Assembly: GCA_003519685.1 (NCBI GenBank)
Contig: DOWG01000239.1
Location: forward strand, 1 to 12,642
DNA from: Lachnospiraceae bacterium
GTDB lineage: Bacteria; Bacillota; Clostridia; Lachnospirales; Lachnospiraceae
Direction: 5' to 3'
DNA length: 12,642 bases
The notes beneath the pieces were generated by a model. That model worked only from the letters and a program-made list of their open reading frames with translations, did no database searches and had not been told where the DNA came from. Positions within the stretch are counted from its first letter, which is position 1. Each line of letters opens with the position of its first letter. This document shows positions 1 through 6,479 of the stretch, piece by piece. The translations under genes were made by a program, and so were the position numbers.

Positions 1-9
1 GGGAAAAGA

Positions 10-207
10 ATGGATTTGTTTGTTGGAGATATTATAAAACTTAAAAAGCAGCATCCTTGCGGAAGCAGTGAATGGGAGGTTCTTAGAACCGGTATGGATT
101 TTCGCCTGAAATGTTTGGGGTGCGGACACCAGGTTATGCTCCCTCGAAAACAGGTGGAAAAGAATATCCGGCAGGTCAGGAAACCGCAGAAACCGTTGGA
201 CGCATAG
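10..207 (+). CDS. DUF951 family small protein (YyzM-like)
   Basis: This 65-residue protein matches my recollection of the DUF951 family, small proteins widespread in Firmicutes with no firmly established function. Visible family features are the opening VGDIIKLKKQHPCGSSEW, a middle KCLGCGH and the following MLPRKQVEK. Cys17, Cys35, Cys38 and His40 could form a small metal site; that is inference, since no structure is known to me. The start ATG is preceded by a purine-rich GGGAAAAGA at the very edge of the window, so the upstream context is missing. In other Firmicutes the family often lies beside a mechanosensitive channel gene, which cannot be checked here. The next gene begins 16 bases after the stop, so the two are probably co-transcribed. 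Family assignment is fairly sure; function is unknown. Confidence 0.85.
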   Translation: MDLFVGDIIKLKKQHPCGSSEWEVLRTGMDFRLKCLGCGHQVMLPRKQVEKNIRQVRKPQKPLDA

Positions 208-223
208 ATAAGGATGAAGTAGC

Positions 224-487
224 ATGGAGTATGTGAATAAAAGAATCTGTAAAAAGTGCCTTTTACAGGATATTGCACCCGAAGAATACCTGAAGAGTAT
301 GAAAAGTTATCTAGACCGCTTAGATGATGAGGTGAAGACCGGCGAGAGCTTATATCAGAAGCGGATCGGCCTTTGCCTGGAATGTGATTACTTGGCAGAG
401 GGAATCTGTAAAATCTGCGGCTGCTTTGTTGAATATCGTGCTGCAATTAAGCTCCGTGGCTGTCCGGCGATACATCCTAAATGGTAA
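224..487 (+). CDS. DUF6171 family cysteine-rich protein, probable zinc binder
   Basis: This 87-residue protein is rich in paired cysteines: CKKC at residues 9-12, CLEC at 51-54, CKICGC at 62-67, Cys80 and His84. The spacing suggests one or two zinc ribbons, with a charged helical stretch (about residues 19-45) between the first pair and the rest. It resembles the DUF6171 family of Clostridia, for which I know no function. The start is supported by AAGG at 210-213, ten bases upstream. Its stop overlaps the first possible ATG (481) of the next gene, although that gene probably starts at 505. The close packing with its neighbours points to one transcription unit. Residue pattern is seen; zinc binding is inferred. 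Confidence 0.8.
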   Translation: MEYVNKRICKKCLLQDIAPEEYLKSMKSYLDRLDDEVKTGESLYQKRIGLCLECDYLAEGICKICGCFVEYRAAIKLRGCPAIHPKW

Positions 488-504
488 TTAGAGAGGAAAA
501 TAGA

Positions 505-1149
505 ATGGCAGAATTTATACTAATGGATCTGGATGGGACAATAACCAATCCCAAACAGGGAATTACGAAATCCTTCCAGTATGCGCTGAAGCATTGGAAT
601 ATTATTATAGAAGATCTGGATGTCCTGGCAAAGCATATCGGACCTCCGTTAAGGGACAGCTTTCTGGAATATGGGTTTTCGGATGAAGAGGTAGATCGTG
701 CAATCGTAAAGTACAGGGAGTATTTTAAAAGGCAGGGAATTTTCGAAAATGAAGTTTATGAAGGAATGGAGGAATTGCTGAGAAAGCTTAATCGGGCAGG
801 CAAAAAAGTAATTGTTGCAACCTCCAAGCCGGAGGAGCTTGCTCGAAGAATATTGGAACATTTCCATCTGGCGGAATATTTCACTGATATCTGCGGTGCA
901 ACCTTTGATGAAAGGCGATCAAAGAAAGAGGAAGTAATTCAATATGCATTAGACAAGAATAGGATCACCGATTATACCAAAGTACTTATGGTCGGTGACC
1001 GCAAATACGATATTGCGGGAGCAAAAGCAATCGGTATTGATTCGGTAGGAGTATTATACGGATTTGGAAGTGCAGAGGAGCTTCGAGAGGCCGGAGCCGG
1101 CCGAATCGTTGTAACGGTAGAGGAGCTATATAAAGTACTTATGAATTAG
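505..1149 (+). CDS. HAD-superfamily phosphatase, 5'-nucleotidase / phosphoglycolate phosphatase-like
   Basis: This is a 214-residue HAD hydrolase of normal length. Motif I is MDLDGT, with nucleophile Asp8 and acid/base Asp10. Motif II is the TSK at residues 106-108. A KKEE lysine region (motif III) is followed by VGDRKYD (motif IV), with metal-binding Asp165 and Asp169. The cap domain carries IGPPLRDSF and VDRAIVKYREYF, typical of the HAD subgroup annotated as 5'-nucleotidase-like rather than classical Gph. The likely reaction is dephosphorylation of a small phosphate ester or nucleotide; the substrate cannot be read from sequence. An in-frame ATG at 481 would overlap the preceding gene. I prefer 505 because GAGAGG (491-496) sits eight bases before it and the protein then begins directly at the first beta strand of the fold. 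Confidence 0.88.
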   Translation: MAEFILMDLDGTITNPKQGITKSFQYALKHWNIIIEDLDVLAKHIGPPLRDSFLEYGFSDEEVDRAIVKYREYFKRQGIFENEVYEGMEELLRKLNRAGKKVIVATSKPEELARRILEHFHLAEYFTDICGATFDERRSKKEEVIQYALDKNRITDYTKVLMVGDRKYDIAGAKAIGIDSVGVLYGFGSAEELREAGAGRIVVTVEELYKVLMN

Positions 1150-1165
1150 AAAGGTTACGATGCTT

Positions 1166-1918
1166 ATGAAATTTGTATCATGGAATGTGAATGGCTTAAG
1201 AGCTTGTATCAATAAAGGTTTTGCGGATTTTTTCAAACAGGTGGATGCGGATATTTTCTGTATTCAGGAAACGAAGCTTCAACCGGAACAGGTTGAAATT
1301 TCCTTTGAAGGATACCATCAATATTTTAATTCGGCGGTAAGAAAAGGGTATTCCGGTACCGCCGTATTTACAAAAGAGGAACCCCTTTGTATCAGCTTTG
1401 ATCTGGGCTTAGAAAAGCATAATGACGAAGGAAGAGTAATTACCCTGGAATACGGGGAGTTCTATTTTGTCACCGTTTACACACCGAATTCCCAGAGAGA
1501 ATTAACAAGGCTTGCTTATCGTATGGAATGGGAAGAGGATTTTCGTGCTTATCTGATGGAACTGGATAAGAAAAAGCCTGTTATCGTCTGTGGTGATATG
1601 AATGTGGCACATAAAGAGATCGATCTTAAGAATCCCAAAACCAATACGAAAAATGCCGGGTTCACCATCGAGGAACGGGAGAAGATGACCAAACTTCTTG
1701 ACAGCGGCTTTGTTGACAGTTTTCGTTATCTCTATCCGGAGGAGACCGGTGCCTATACCTGGTGGTCCTATATGTTCCGCGCCAGGGAGAAAAATGCCGG
1801 CTGGCGTATTGACTATTTTCTTGTTTCGGATCGCCTGAAGGAAAGAATAGAGGATAATATAATCCACAAAGATGTTATGGGAAGTGACCATTGCCCGGTG
1901 GAATTACGGTTAAAATAA
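1166..1918 (+). CDS. xth: Exodeoxyribonuclease III (AP endonuclease, ExoA/Xth family)
   Basis: This 250-residue enzyme cleaves abasic sites and degrades duplex DNA 3' to 5' in base excision repair. All hallmarks of the exonuclease III branch of the EEP superfamily are visible: opening MKFVSWNVNGLRA, metal ligand Glu35 in QETK, VTVYTPNSQ, CGDMN with Asp144 and Asn146, the TWWSYM segment, RIDYF, and terminal GSDHCPVEL with Asp241 and His242. Length is normal for the Bacillus ExoA type. Two starts lie six bases apart, ATG 1160 and ATG 1166. I choose 1166 because the family usually begins MKF and the AAAGG at 1150-1154 is better spaced for it. It follows the HAD gene by 16 bases and probably ends this operon; no T-rich terminator follows closely. 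Confidence 0.95.
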   Translation: MKFVSWNVNGLRACINKGFADFFKQVDADIFCIQETKLQPEQVEISFEGYHQYFNSAVRKGYSGTAVFTKEEPLCISFDLGLEKHNDEGRVITLEYGEFYFVTVYTPNSQRELTRLAYRMEWEEDFRAYLMELDKKKPVIVCGDMNVAHKEIDLKNPKTNTKNAGFTIEEREKMTKLLDSGFVDSFRYLYPEETGAYTWWSYMFRAREKNAGWRIDYFLVSDRLKERIEDNIIHKDVMGSDHCPVELRLK

Positions 1919-2007
1919 AGGTATGTCTTGAACTTTTAAGGGAGAAAGTGGTATTACTCGAAGGTTTGGTTTTAGAAAAAGTATCTGTGGGAGAATATTT
2001 TTTATCT

Positions 2008-2064
2008 GCGGCACCTCTGAAAGCGGGAGGGAGCGATGGTGCTGCGATAGTGCGCCCTGCAGAG
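2008..2064 (+). other. Potential structured RNA element with 10-base direct repeat
   Basis: GCGGCACC (2008-2015) can pair with GGTGCTGC (2038-2045), eight pairs including one G-U. An alternative fold pairs CTCTG (2015-2019) with CAGAG (2060-2064). The two folds are mutually exclusive because they share base 2015. GCGATGGTGC (2033-2042) recurs as GCGATAGTGC (2044-2053). It matches no RNA class I recognise. Confidence 0.3.
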
Positions 2065-2130
2065 CAAGTATTACCGGATTTTGAGAAATCATGAATAGTA
2101 CAGCAAAATACAAAGAATAACGTAAATAGT

Positions 2131-2207
2131 CTCGCAAAAGACCTGCGAGCCATTATAAGAATAGCAAAAGTAGCTATTCTTCAAGATTTATGCCCAAAAG
2201 CATGGGC
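2131..2207 (+). repeat. Three tandem hairpins at 30-base pitch with AAAAG loops
   Basis: Three consecutive inverted repeats are CTCGC/GCGAG (2131-2135 with 2145-2149), AAGAATAGC/GCTATTCTT (2157-2165 with 2173-2181, nine perfect pairs) and GCCCA/TGGGC (2192-2196 with 2203-2207). Each loop region contains AAAAG, beginning at 2136, 2166 and 2196, exactly 30 bases apart, while the stem sequences differ. That pattern suggests selection for structure rather than recent duplication. None is followed by a T-run, so they are not simple terminators. The last stem ends about ten bases before the ribosome binding site of the HD-GYP gene. Confidence 0.6.
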
Positions 2208-2233
2208 GTTAATGTGAAAGGGAGTTAATTAAT

Positions 2234-3304
2234 ATGGGCACATTAAGAATACGTACGGACCAGGCGAAGCCCGGTATGATAGCGGCACATGATGTGTATA
2301 CTTCGAATAATCATCTGGTTATCACAAGGGGAACCGTGTTAAATGAAAGAGTAATTACAAAGCTGCAGTTCTATAATATCTTTGGTTTTAATGTTTATCC
2401 GAACCCGCAGACAGAGGATACGCAGGAGGAATCATACATTGAAACACTGCGAAACTCTAAGGAATTTAAGAAGTTTAACCGCACCTATGTAGAGACGGTG
2501 AATAAGGTGGAGGATAGTTTTAATGGAATTGTCCATGGGGAAGAAGAAATTAATATTGACCAATTATTTGAAAATACGAATCGGATTATCAGGGAAGGCA
2601 GGAATGGAACACATATTATGGAAATGCTCCATGGTATACGAAACTATGATGACATGACCTATGTACATAGCATGAATGTATCTTTGATCTGCAGTATATT
2701 TGCCGGATGGCTTAAATTATCCAAAGAGGATGCCAGGAATTTAACCCTGGCGGGACTGCTGCATGATATCGGAAAGATGTTGATACCGAAGGAGATTATA
2801 GCAAAGCCGGGGAAGCTTAATACGCATGAGTATGAAATTATGAAATCCCATGCAATTAAGGGGTTTCAGGTATTAAAAGACCAATCGGTTGATATCAGTG
2901 TAAAATATGCTGCCTTAATGCATCACGAAAGACAGGACGGTTCCGGGTATCCGAACGGATTTTCCGCCAACCAGATTCATGAATTCTCTAAGATAATTGC
3001 AATCGCGGATGTCTATGATGCAATGACGTCAAGCCGGACTTATCGCAAGGCGTTCTGTCCTTTTGACGTAGTGGAAAATTTTGAACTGGAAGGGTTTATA
3101 AAATATGATCCAAAGTATCTGATGGTATTTTTAGAAAGGATCGTTGAGTCCTATCTGCACAACCTTGTCCGCCTCAGTGACGGCCGTGAGGGTGAGGTGG
3201 TTATGATAAACAAATTATCCTTATCAAAGCCAATGGTAAGAATCGGGGATACGTTTATCGACCTCTCCAAGGAGCACAATCTGAGTATTGAAGCAATCAT
3301 ATAG
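2234..3304 (+). CDS. HD-GYP domain protein, probable cyclic-di-GMP phosphodiesterase
   Basis: This is a 356-residue cytoplasmic protein. Residues 1-60 form an N-terminal module common in clostridial HD-GYP proteins (LRIRTDQAKPGMIAAHDVY). The HD-GYP domain spans about residues 120-300, with HD at His177-Asp178 in LLHDIGK, His230-His231-Glu232, and DGSGYP at 235-240. The metal and GYP residues are therefore intact, so hydrolysis of cyclic-di-GMP is expected from family knowledge. A further motif is IADVYDAMTSSRTYR. The C-terminal part (GREGEVVMINK) is a small beta-rich tail often seen in these proteins. There is no membrane segment or receiver domain, so the input signal is unknown. The start is supported by AAAGGGAG at 2217-2224. 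It appears monocistronic, with its own long leader and a spacer after it. Confidence 0.93.
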   Translation: MGTLRIRTDQAKPGMIAAHDVYTSNNHLVITRGTVLNERVITKLQFYNIFGFNVYPNPQTEDTQEESYIETLRNSKEFKKFNRTYVETVNKVEDSFNGIVHGEEEINIDQLFENTNRIIREGRNGTHIMEMLHGIRNYDDMTYVHSMNVSLICSIFAGWLKLSKEDARNLTLAGLLHDIGKMLIPKEIIAKPGKLNTHEYEIMKSHAIKGFQVLKDQSVDISVKYAALMHHERQDGSGYPNGFSANQIHEFSKIIAIADVYDAMTSSRTYRKAFCPFDVVENFELEGFIKYDPKYLMVFLERIVESYLHNLVRLSDGREGEVVMINKLSLSKPMVRIGDTFIDLSKEHNLSIEAII

Positions 3305-3340
3305 CACTTTAATTATGACACCCACATCAATTATTATACA

Positions 3341-3362
3341 AAAAACAGCAAAAGGTGTTTTT
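3341..3362 (+). terminator. Weak hairpin terminator after the HD-GYP gene
   Basis: AAAAACA (3341-3347) pairs with TGTTTTT (3356-3362), with an inner C-G pair closing an AAAA loop. The T-run forms part of the stem. The low GC content makes it a weak terminator candidate, about 37 bases after the stop codon. Confidence 0.4.
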
Positions 3363-3463
3363 GATATAGACAGCTCTTCTATGTGACCGGTCGTTTCGCG
3401 AGGAAAATGATCCGCTGCATGGGGGAGCATTTTTTATTCGGATAAGGTTATTTTAAAAAGTTC

Positions 3464-3491
3464 TTGACTTTTCATCCATAGGTGTTATAGT
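3464..3491 (+). promoter_or_regulatory. Sigma-A promoter for clpB
   Basis: TTGACT (3464-3469), a 16-base gap and TATAGT (3486-3491), the latter preceded by TG one base earlier (extended -10). It is the best match to the housekeeping consensus in the spacer. Transcription would begin near 3498, giving an unusually long leader of about 210 bases. Confidence 0.7.
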
Positions 3492-3543
3492 AGTTATAGA
3501 ACAGGTAATCATAATAATAAAAATGAGACAAGATACGAATTCT

Positions 3544-3573
3544 ATAACATGATAACATGATATCATCATATCA
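3544..3573 (+). repeat. Tandem octamer and 24-base near-palindrome in the clpB leader
   Basis: ATAACATG is repeated back to back (3544-3551 and 3552-3559). Overlapping it, 3550-3573 is a near-perfect dyad: TGATA, two unpaired bases, ATGATATCAT, two unpaired bases, TATCA. It lies about 50 bases after the predicted transcription start, so it could be a downstream operator for a dimeric repressor or fold in the RNA. It does not match CIRCE or the CtsR box. Confidence 0.5.
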
Positions 3574-3706
3574 GGAGCAAAGAACAGGCTCATGATATTC
3601 TCAACCGGTAACTTCAAGGAGACGGCATTCCAATTCTCTGCGAAGTTTCGGTGATGTAATAGGATCGGTATTTCATTACGAATTCATCATAAAGGAGGAA
3701 ACCGCG

Positions 3707-6307
3707 ATGAATATTAATAAATTTACACAGAATTCTATGCGGGCGGTGCAGGATTGCGAAAAGATCGCCTATGATTACGGTCACCAGGAGATCGATGTGG
3801 AGCACCTGCTTTACAGCCTGCTCTCCCTGGAAGATAGTCTGATTAAAAAATTGCTGGAGAAGATGGAGATCAATACGGAGGTATTTACCGCACAGGTAGA
3901 GGGGCTGTTAAGAAAGCGTCCCAAGGTATCCGGAGGACAGGTTTACATCAGTAATGATTTAAATAAAGTACTAATCTATGCAGAAAACGAAGCAAAAGCT
4001 ATGGGGGATTCCTATGTTTCGGTGGAGCATCTGTTTCTCAGCATGCTGAAAAATCCGAATGAAGAGGTAAGGCAGCTTTTTAAGGATTTCCGTATTACGA
4101 GGGATGGCTTCCTAAAAGCGTTGCAGTCGGTGCGGGGAAACCAGAAGGTAGAAAGTGACAATCCGGAGGCAACCTATGACACCCTTGAAAAGTATGGTTC
4201 TGATCTTGTTGCCAGAGCAAAAGAGCAGAAGATGGATCCGGTCATTGGGCGGGATAGTGAGATCCGGAATGTGATCCGCATCCTATCCAGAAAGACGAAG
4301 AATAATCCGGTCCTGATCGGCGAACCGGGTGTCGGTAAAACGGCAGTTGTCGAGGGGCTGGCACAGAGGATTGTTCGCGGAGACGTACCGCAGGCATTAA
4401 AGAATAAGAAACTGTTCGCACTGGATATGGGGGCTCTCATTGCCGGAGCAAAATATCGCGGTGAATTTGAAGAGCGGTTAAAGGCAGTACTGGAAGAGGT
4501 AAAAAAGAGCGATGGGCAGATCATCCTCTTTATCGATGAGCTGCATACGATCGTTGGCGCTGGTAAGACGGAGGGATCCATGGATGCCGGTAATATGCTA
4601 AAGCCCATGCTGGCGCGCGGGGAGCTGCATTGTATCGGGGCAACAACCTTGAACGAATACCGGCTCTACATTGAAAAGGACGCGGCGCTCGAGCGTAGAT
4701 TCCAGCCGGTACTGGTGGAGGAGCCAACCGTGGAGGATACCATCTCCATTTTACGTGGATTAAAGGAACGCTATGAGGTATTCCATGGGGTTAAGATTAC
4801 GGACGGAGCTCTCGTTAGTGCTGCGGTATTGTCAAATCGCTATATCTCGGATCGTTTCCTTCCGGATAAAGCGATTGACCTCGTGGATGAGGCCTGTGCG
4901 CTTATTAAGACAGAACTGGATTCCATGCCGATGGAGCTGGATGATTTAAAGAGAAAGATTATGCAGCTGGAGATTGAGGAGGCGGCACTTAAGAAGGAAA
5001 GTGACCGTCTCAGCATGGAGCGGCTGAATGATCTGCAGAAGGAGCTGGCAGAGCTAAGAGAGCGCTTTGCGTCGGCGAAAGCAAGATGGGATAGTGAGAA
5101 GGCGTCCGTAGAGAAGGTGCAGGGACTTCGCAGCTCCCTGGAGACTTTGAACAATGAAATTCAGCTGGCAGAGCGCAACTATGATCTGAATAAAGCAGCG
5201 GAATTAAAATACGGCAGGCTTCCCGAGCTGCAGCGACAGCTAAAGGCAGAGGAGGAACGGCTGAAGCAGGAGGACAATATGCTGGTGCATGAGAATGTCA
5301 GCGAGGAGGAGATCGCAAAAATTGTTTCCAGATGGACCGGTATTCCGGTAACCAAGCTGACCGAGGGTGAGAGAAATAAGACCCTCCACTTAAGTGAAGA
5401 GCTTCATAAGCGGGTCGTTGGCCAGGAGGAAGCGGTAGAAAAGGTATCGGATGCGATCCTTCGCTCCAAAGCCGGAATTAAAGATCCTACGAAGCCAATC
5501 GGTTCCTTCTTGTTCTTAGGGCCTACCGGAGTTGGTAAGACAGAGCTGGCTAAGACTTTGGCGGAAAGCTTATTTGACAACGAACAGAACATGGTACGTA
5601 TTGACATGAGCGAATATATGGAGAAGCATTCGGTTGCCAGACTGATCGGAGCGCCTCCCGGATACATTGGATATGAAGAGGGCGGCCAGCTGACCGAGGC
5701 GGTTCGGCGTAAGCCCTATTCCGTTCTTCTGTTTGATGAGGTGGAGAAAGCGCATCCGGATGTATTTAACGTGCTGCTGCAGGTCCTGGATGACGGAAGG
5801 ATTACAGACTCCCAGGGAAGAACGGTTGATTTTAAGAATACGATCATTATCATGACCTCGAATATAGGATCCCGCTATCTGCTGGAGGGGATTGAAGAGA
5901 ATGGCGAGATCAGTGAGCAATGCAGAGAGCTTGTGAAGAATGATCTGCACAGCGCTTTCCGCCCGGAATTTTTAAACCGGCTGGATGAAATCATTCTCTT
6001 TAAACCTCTGACGAAGGATAATATTGCAGATATCATCAATCTTTTAATGGTGGATCTTAATAAGCGGCTGTCCGATCGTGAAATAAAGGTTGCTCTGACG
6101 GACCGTGCAAAAGAATATATTGCGGATATGGCCTTCGATCCGGCCTATGGCGCAAGACCTCTGAAGCGTTTCCTGCAAAAGAATGTGGAAACCTTAAGTG
6201 CCAGACTGATTCTAAGAGACCAGGTACAGGCGGAGGATACCATAGTAATCGATGAAAATAATAATGAACTGACCGCAACCGTAGAGAATTTCTCCGGCAA
6301 TAAATAA
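3707..6307 (+). CDS. clpB: ATP-dependent disaggregase ClpB (Hsp100)
   Basis: This is an 866-residue full-length ClpB, the cytosolic hexameric AAA+ chaperone that pulls proteins out of aggregates together with DnaK. Domain order is an N-terminal Clp repeat domain (about 1-145) and a first AAA module with Walker A GEPGVGKT at 205-212 and Walker B Asp277-Glu278. A long charged coiled-coil middle domain follows (about 405-525), and it distinguishes ClpB from ClpC and ClpA. The second AAA module has Walker A GPTGVGKT at 605-612, Walker B Asp677-Glu678, and GYIGYEEGG as its pore loop. The arginine-rich ERRFQPVLVEEP segment closes the first module. I see no IGF-type ClpP-docking loop, consistent with a chaperone rather than a protease partner. 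The ribosome binding site AAAGGAGG (3691-3698) fixes the start. It appears to be transcribed alone. Confidence 0.97.
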   Translation: MNINKFTQNSMRAVQDCEKIAYDYGHQEIDVEHLLYSLLSLEDSLIKKLLEKMEINTEVFTAQVEGLLRKRPKVSGGQVYISNDLNKVLIYAENEAKAMGDSYVSVEHLFLSMLKNPNEEVRQLFKDFRITRDGFLKALQSVRGNQKVESDNPEATYDTLEKYGSDLVARAKEQKMDPVIGRDSEIRNVIRILSRKTKNNPVLIGEPGVGKTAVVEGLAQRIVRGDVPQALKNKKLFALDMGALIAGAKYRGEFEERLKAVLEEVKKSDGQIILFIDELHTIVGAGKTEGSMDAGNMLKPMLARGELHCIGATTLNEYRLYIEKDAALERRFQPVLVEEPTVEDTISILRGLKERYEVFHGVKITDGALVSAAVLSNRYISDRFLPDKAIDLVDEACALIKTELDSMPMELDDLKRKIMQLEIEEAALKKESDRLSMERLNDLQKELAELRERFASAKARWDSEKASVEKVQGLRSSLETLNNEIQLAERNYDLNKAAELKYGRLPELQRQLKAEEERLKQEDNMLVHENVSEEEIAKIVSRWTGIPVTKLTEGERNKTLHLSEELHKRVVGQEEAVEKVSDAILRSKAGIKDPTKPIGSFLFLGPTGVGKTELAKTLAESLFDNEQNMVRIDMSEYMEKHSVARLIGAPPGYIGYEEGGQLTEAVRRKPYSVLLFDEVEKAHPDVFNVLLQVLDDGRITDSQGRTVDFKNTIIIMTSNIGSRYLLEGIEENGEISEQCRELVKNDLHSAFRPEFLNRLDEIILFKPLTKDNIADIINLLMVDLNKRLSDREIKVALTDRAKEYIADMAFDPAYGARPLKRFLQKNVETLSARLILRDQVQAEDTIVIDENNNELTATVENFSGNK

Positions 6308-6420
6308 GCTGCAGCCTTGCAAAAAACCACGCAAACCCCATGTACGCAATAGAAGGTTCACACCCACCAACAAAAGGTGCAGGAATGACGAGAAAATGCG
6401 AATACAGAATGTCATAGTCA

Positions 6421-6449
6421 GAATTTTTTGGCGGAATGAATCATAGAAT
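6421..6449 (+). promoter_or_regulatory. Candidate sigma-E (mother-cell) promoter for the lipoprotein gene
   Basis: GAATTTT (6421-6427), a 14-base gap and CATAGAAT (6442-6449) match the Bacillus sigma-E consensus as I recall it (KMATATT, about 14 bases, CATACAnT) at 6 of 7 and 7 of 8 positions. Transcription would start near 6456, leaving a leader of about 24 bases that includes the ribosome binding site. No comparable sigma-A promoter is visible in this 172-base spacer. Confidence 0.5.
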
Positions 6450-6470
6450 TAAATAAGTGATTATTCTATG
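6442..6470 (+). repeat. Inverted repeat spanning the -10 region and ribosome binding site
   Basis: CATAGAAT (6442-6449) is an exact reverse complement of ATTCTATG (6463-6470), separated by 13 bases. One arm is the predicted -10 box; the other touches the GGAGG at 6470-6474. It may be an operator at the DNA level. If transcription starts further upstream, it would be an RNA hairpin beside the ribosome binding site. Confidence 0.5.
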
Positions 6471-6479
6471 GAGGTTATA

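Larger units (their letters stand above)
1919..2233 (+). other. Gene-free leader upstream of the HD-GYP gene
   Basis: This 315-base spacer holds no convincing gene: short open frames on both strands lack ribosome binding sites and extend into the xth coding region. A weak sigma-A candidate, TTGAAC (1928-1933) with an 18-base gap to TATTAC (1952-1957), could drive the downstream gene. The middle (2008-2064) is more GC-rich than its flanks and can fold. The end (2131-2207) carries three regularly spaced hairpins, listed separately. It shows none of the conserved cores of the cyclic-di-GMP riboswitches that I would look for before an HD-GYP gene. Confidence 0.6.
3305..3706 (+). other. Gene-free spacer and long clpB leader
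   Basis: This 402-base stretch contains no supported gene apart from a doubtful 20-codon frame (3592-3654). Its first part holds a weak AT-rich hairpin and the palindrome GACCGGTC (3385-3392). The clpB promoter follows, then a 5' leader of roughly 210 bases with tandem repeats and a 24-base near-palindrome. I searched by eye for the CIRCE element (HrcA) and the CtsR heptad repeat usually found before clostridial chaperone genes and saw neither. TACGAATTC occurs twice (3534-3542 and 3677-3685). Confidence 0.6.

Noticed and set aside
1875..2153. Open frames on both strands overlapping the end of xth and the following spacer
   Set aside because: They lack ribosome binding sites, extend into conserved exonuclease III coding sequence in another frame, and their products show no recognisable family.
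1919..2233. Cyclic-di-GMP riboswitch (type I or II) before the HD-GYP gene
   Set aside because: I looked for the conserved cores of both classes as I remember them and found none in order; the repeated GCAAAAG is only a superficial likeness.
3460..3480. CtsR operator overlapping the clpB -35 box
   Set aside because: Only one half resembles the heptad; the second direct repeat at the required spacing is absent.
4174..5950. Several minus-strand open frames of 65-144 codons inside clpB
   Set aside because: They are antisense frames of a strongly conserved gene, with serine- and arginine-rich composition typical of shadows and no start signals.
3345..6384. Recurrent CAAAAGG in hairpin-like contexts after the HD-GYP gene (about 3349) and after clpB (about 6369), resembling the loops at 2131-2207
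   Set aside because: A-rich heptamers recur by chance in such DNA, and these copies lack the 30-base register and strong stems.
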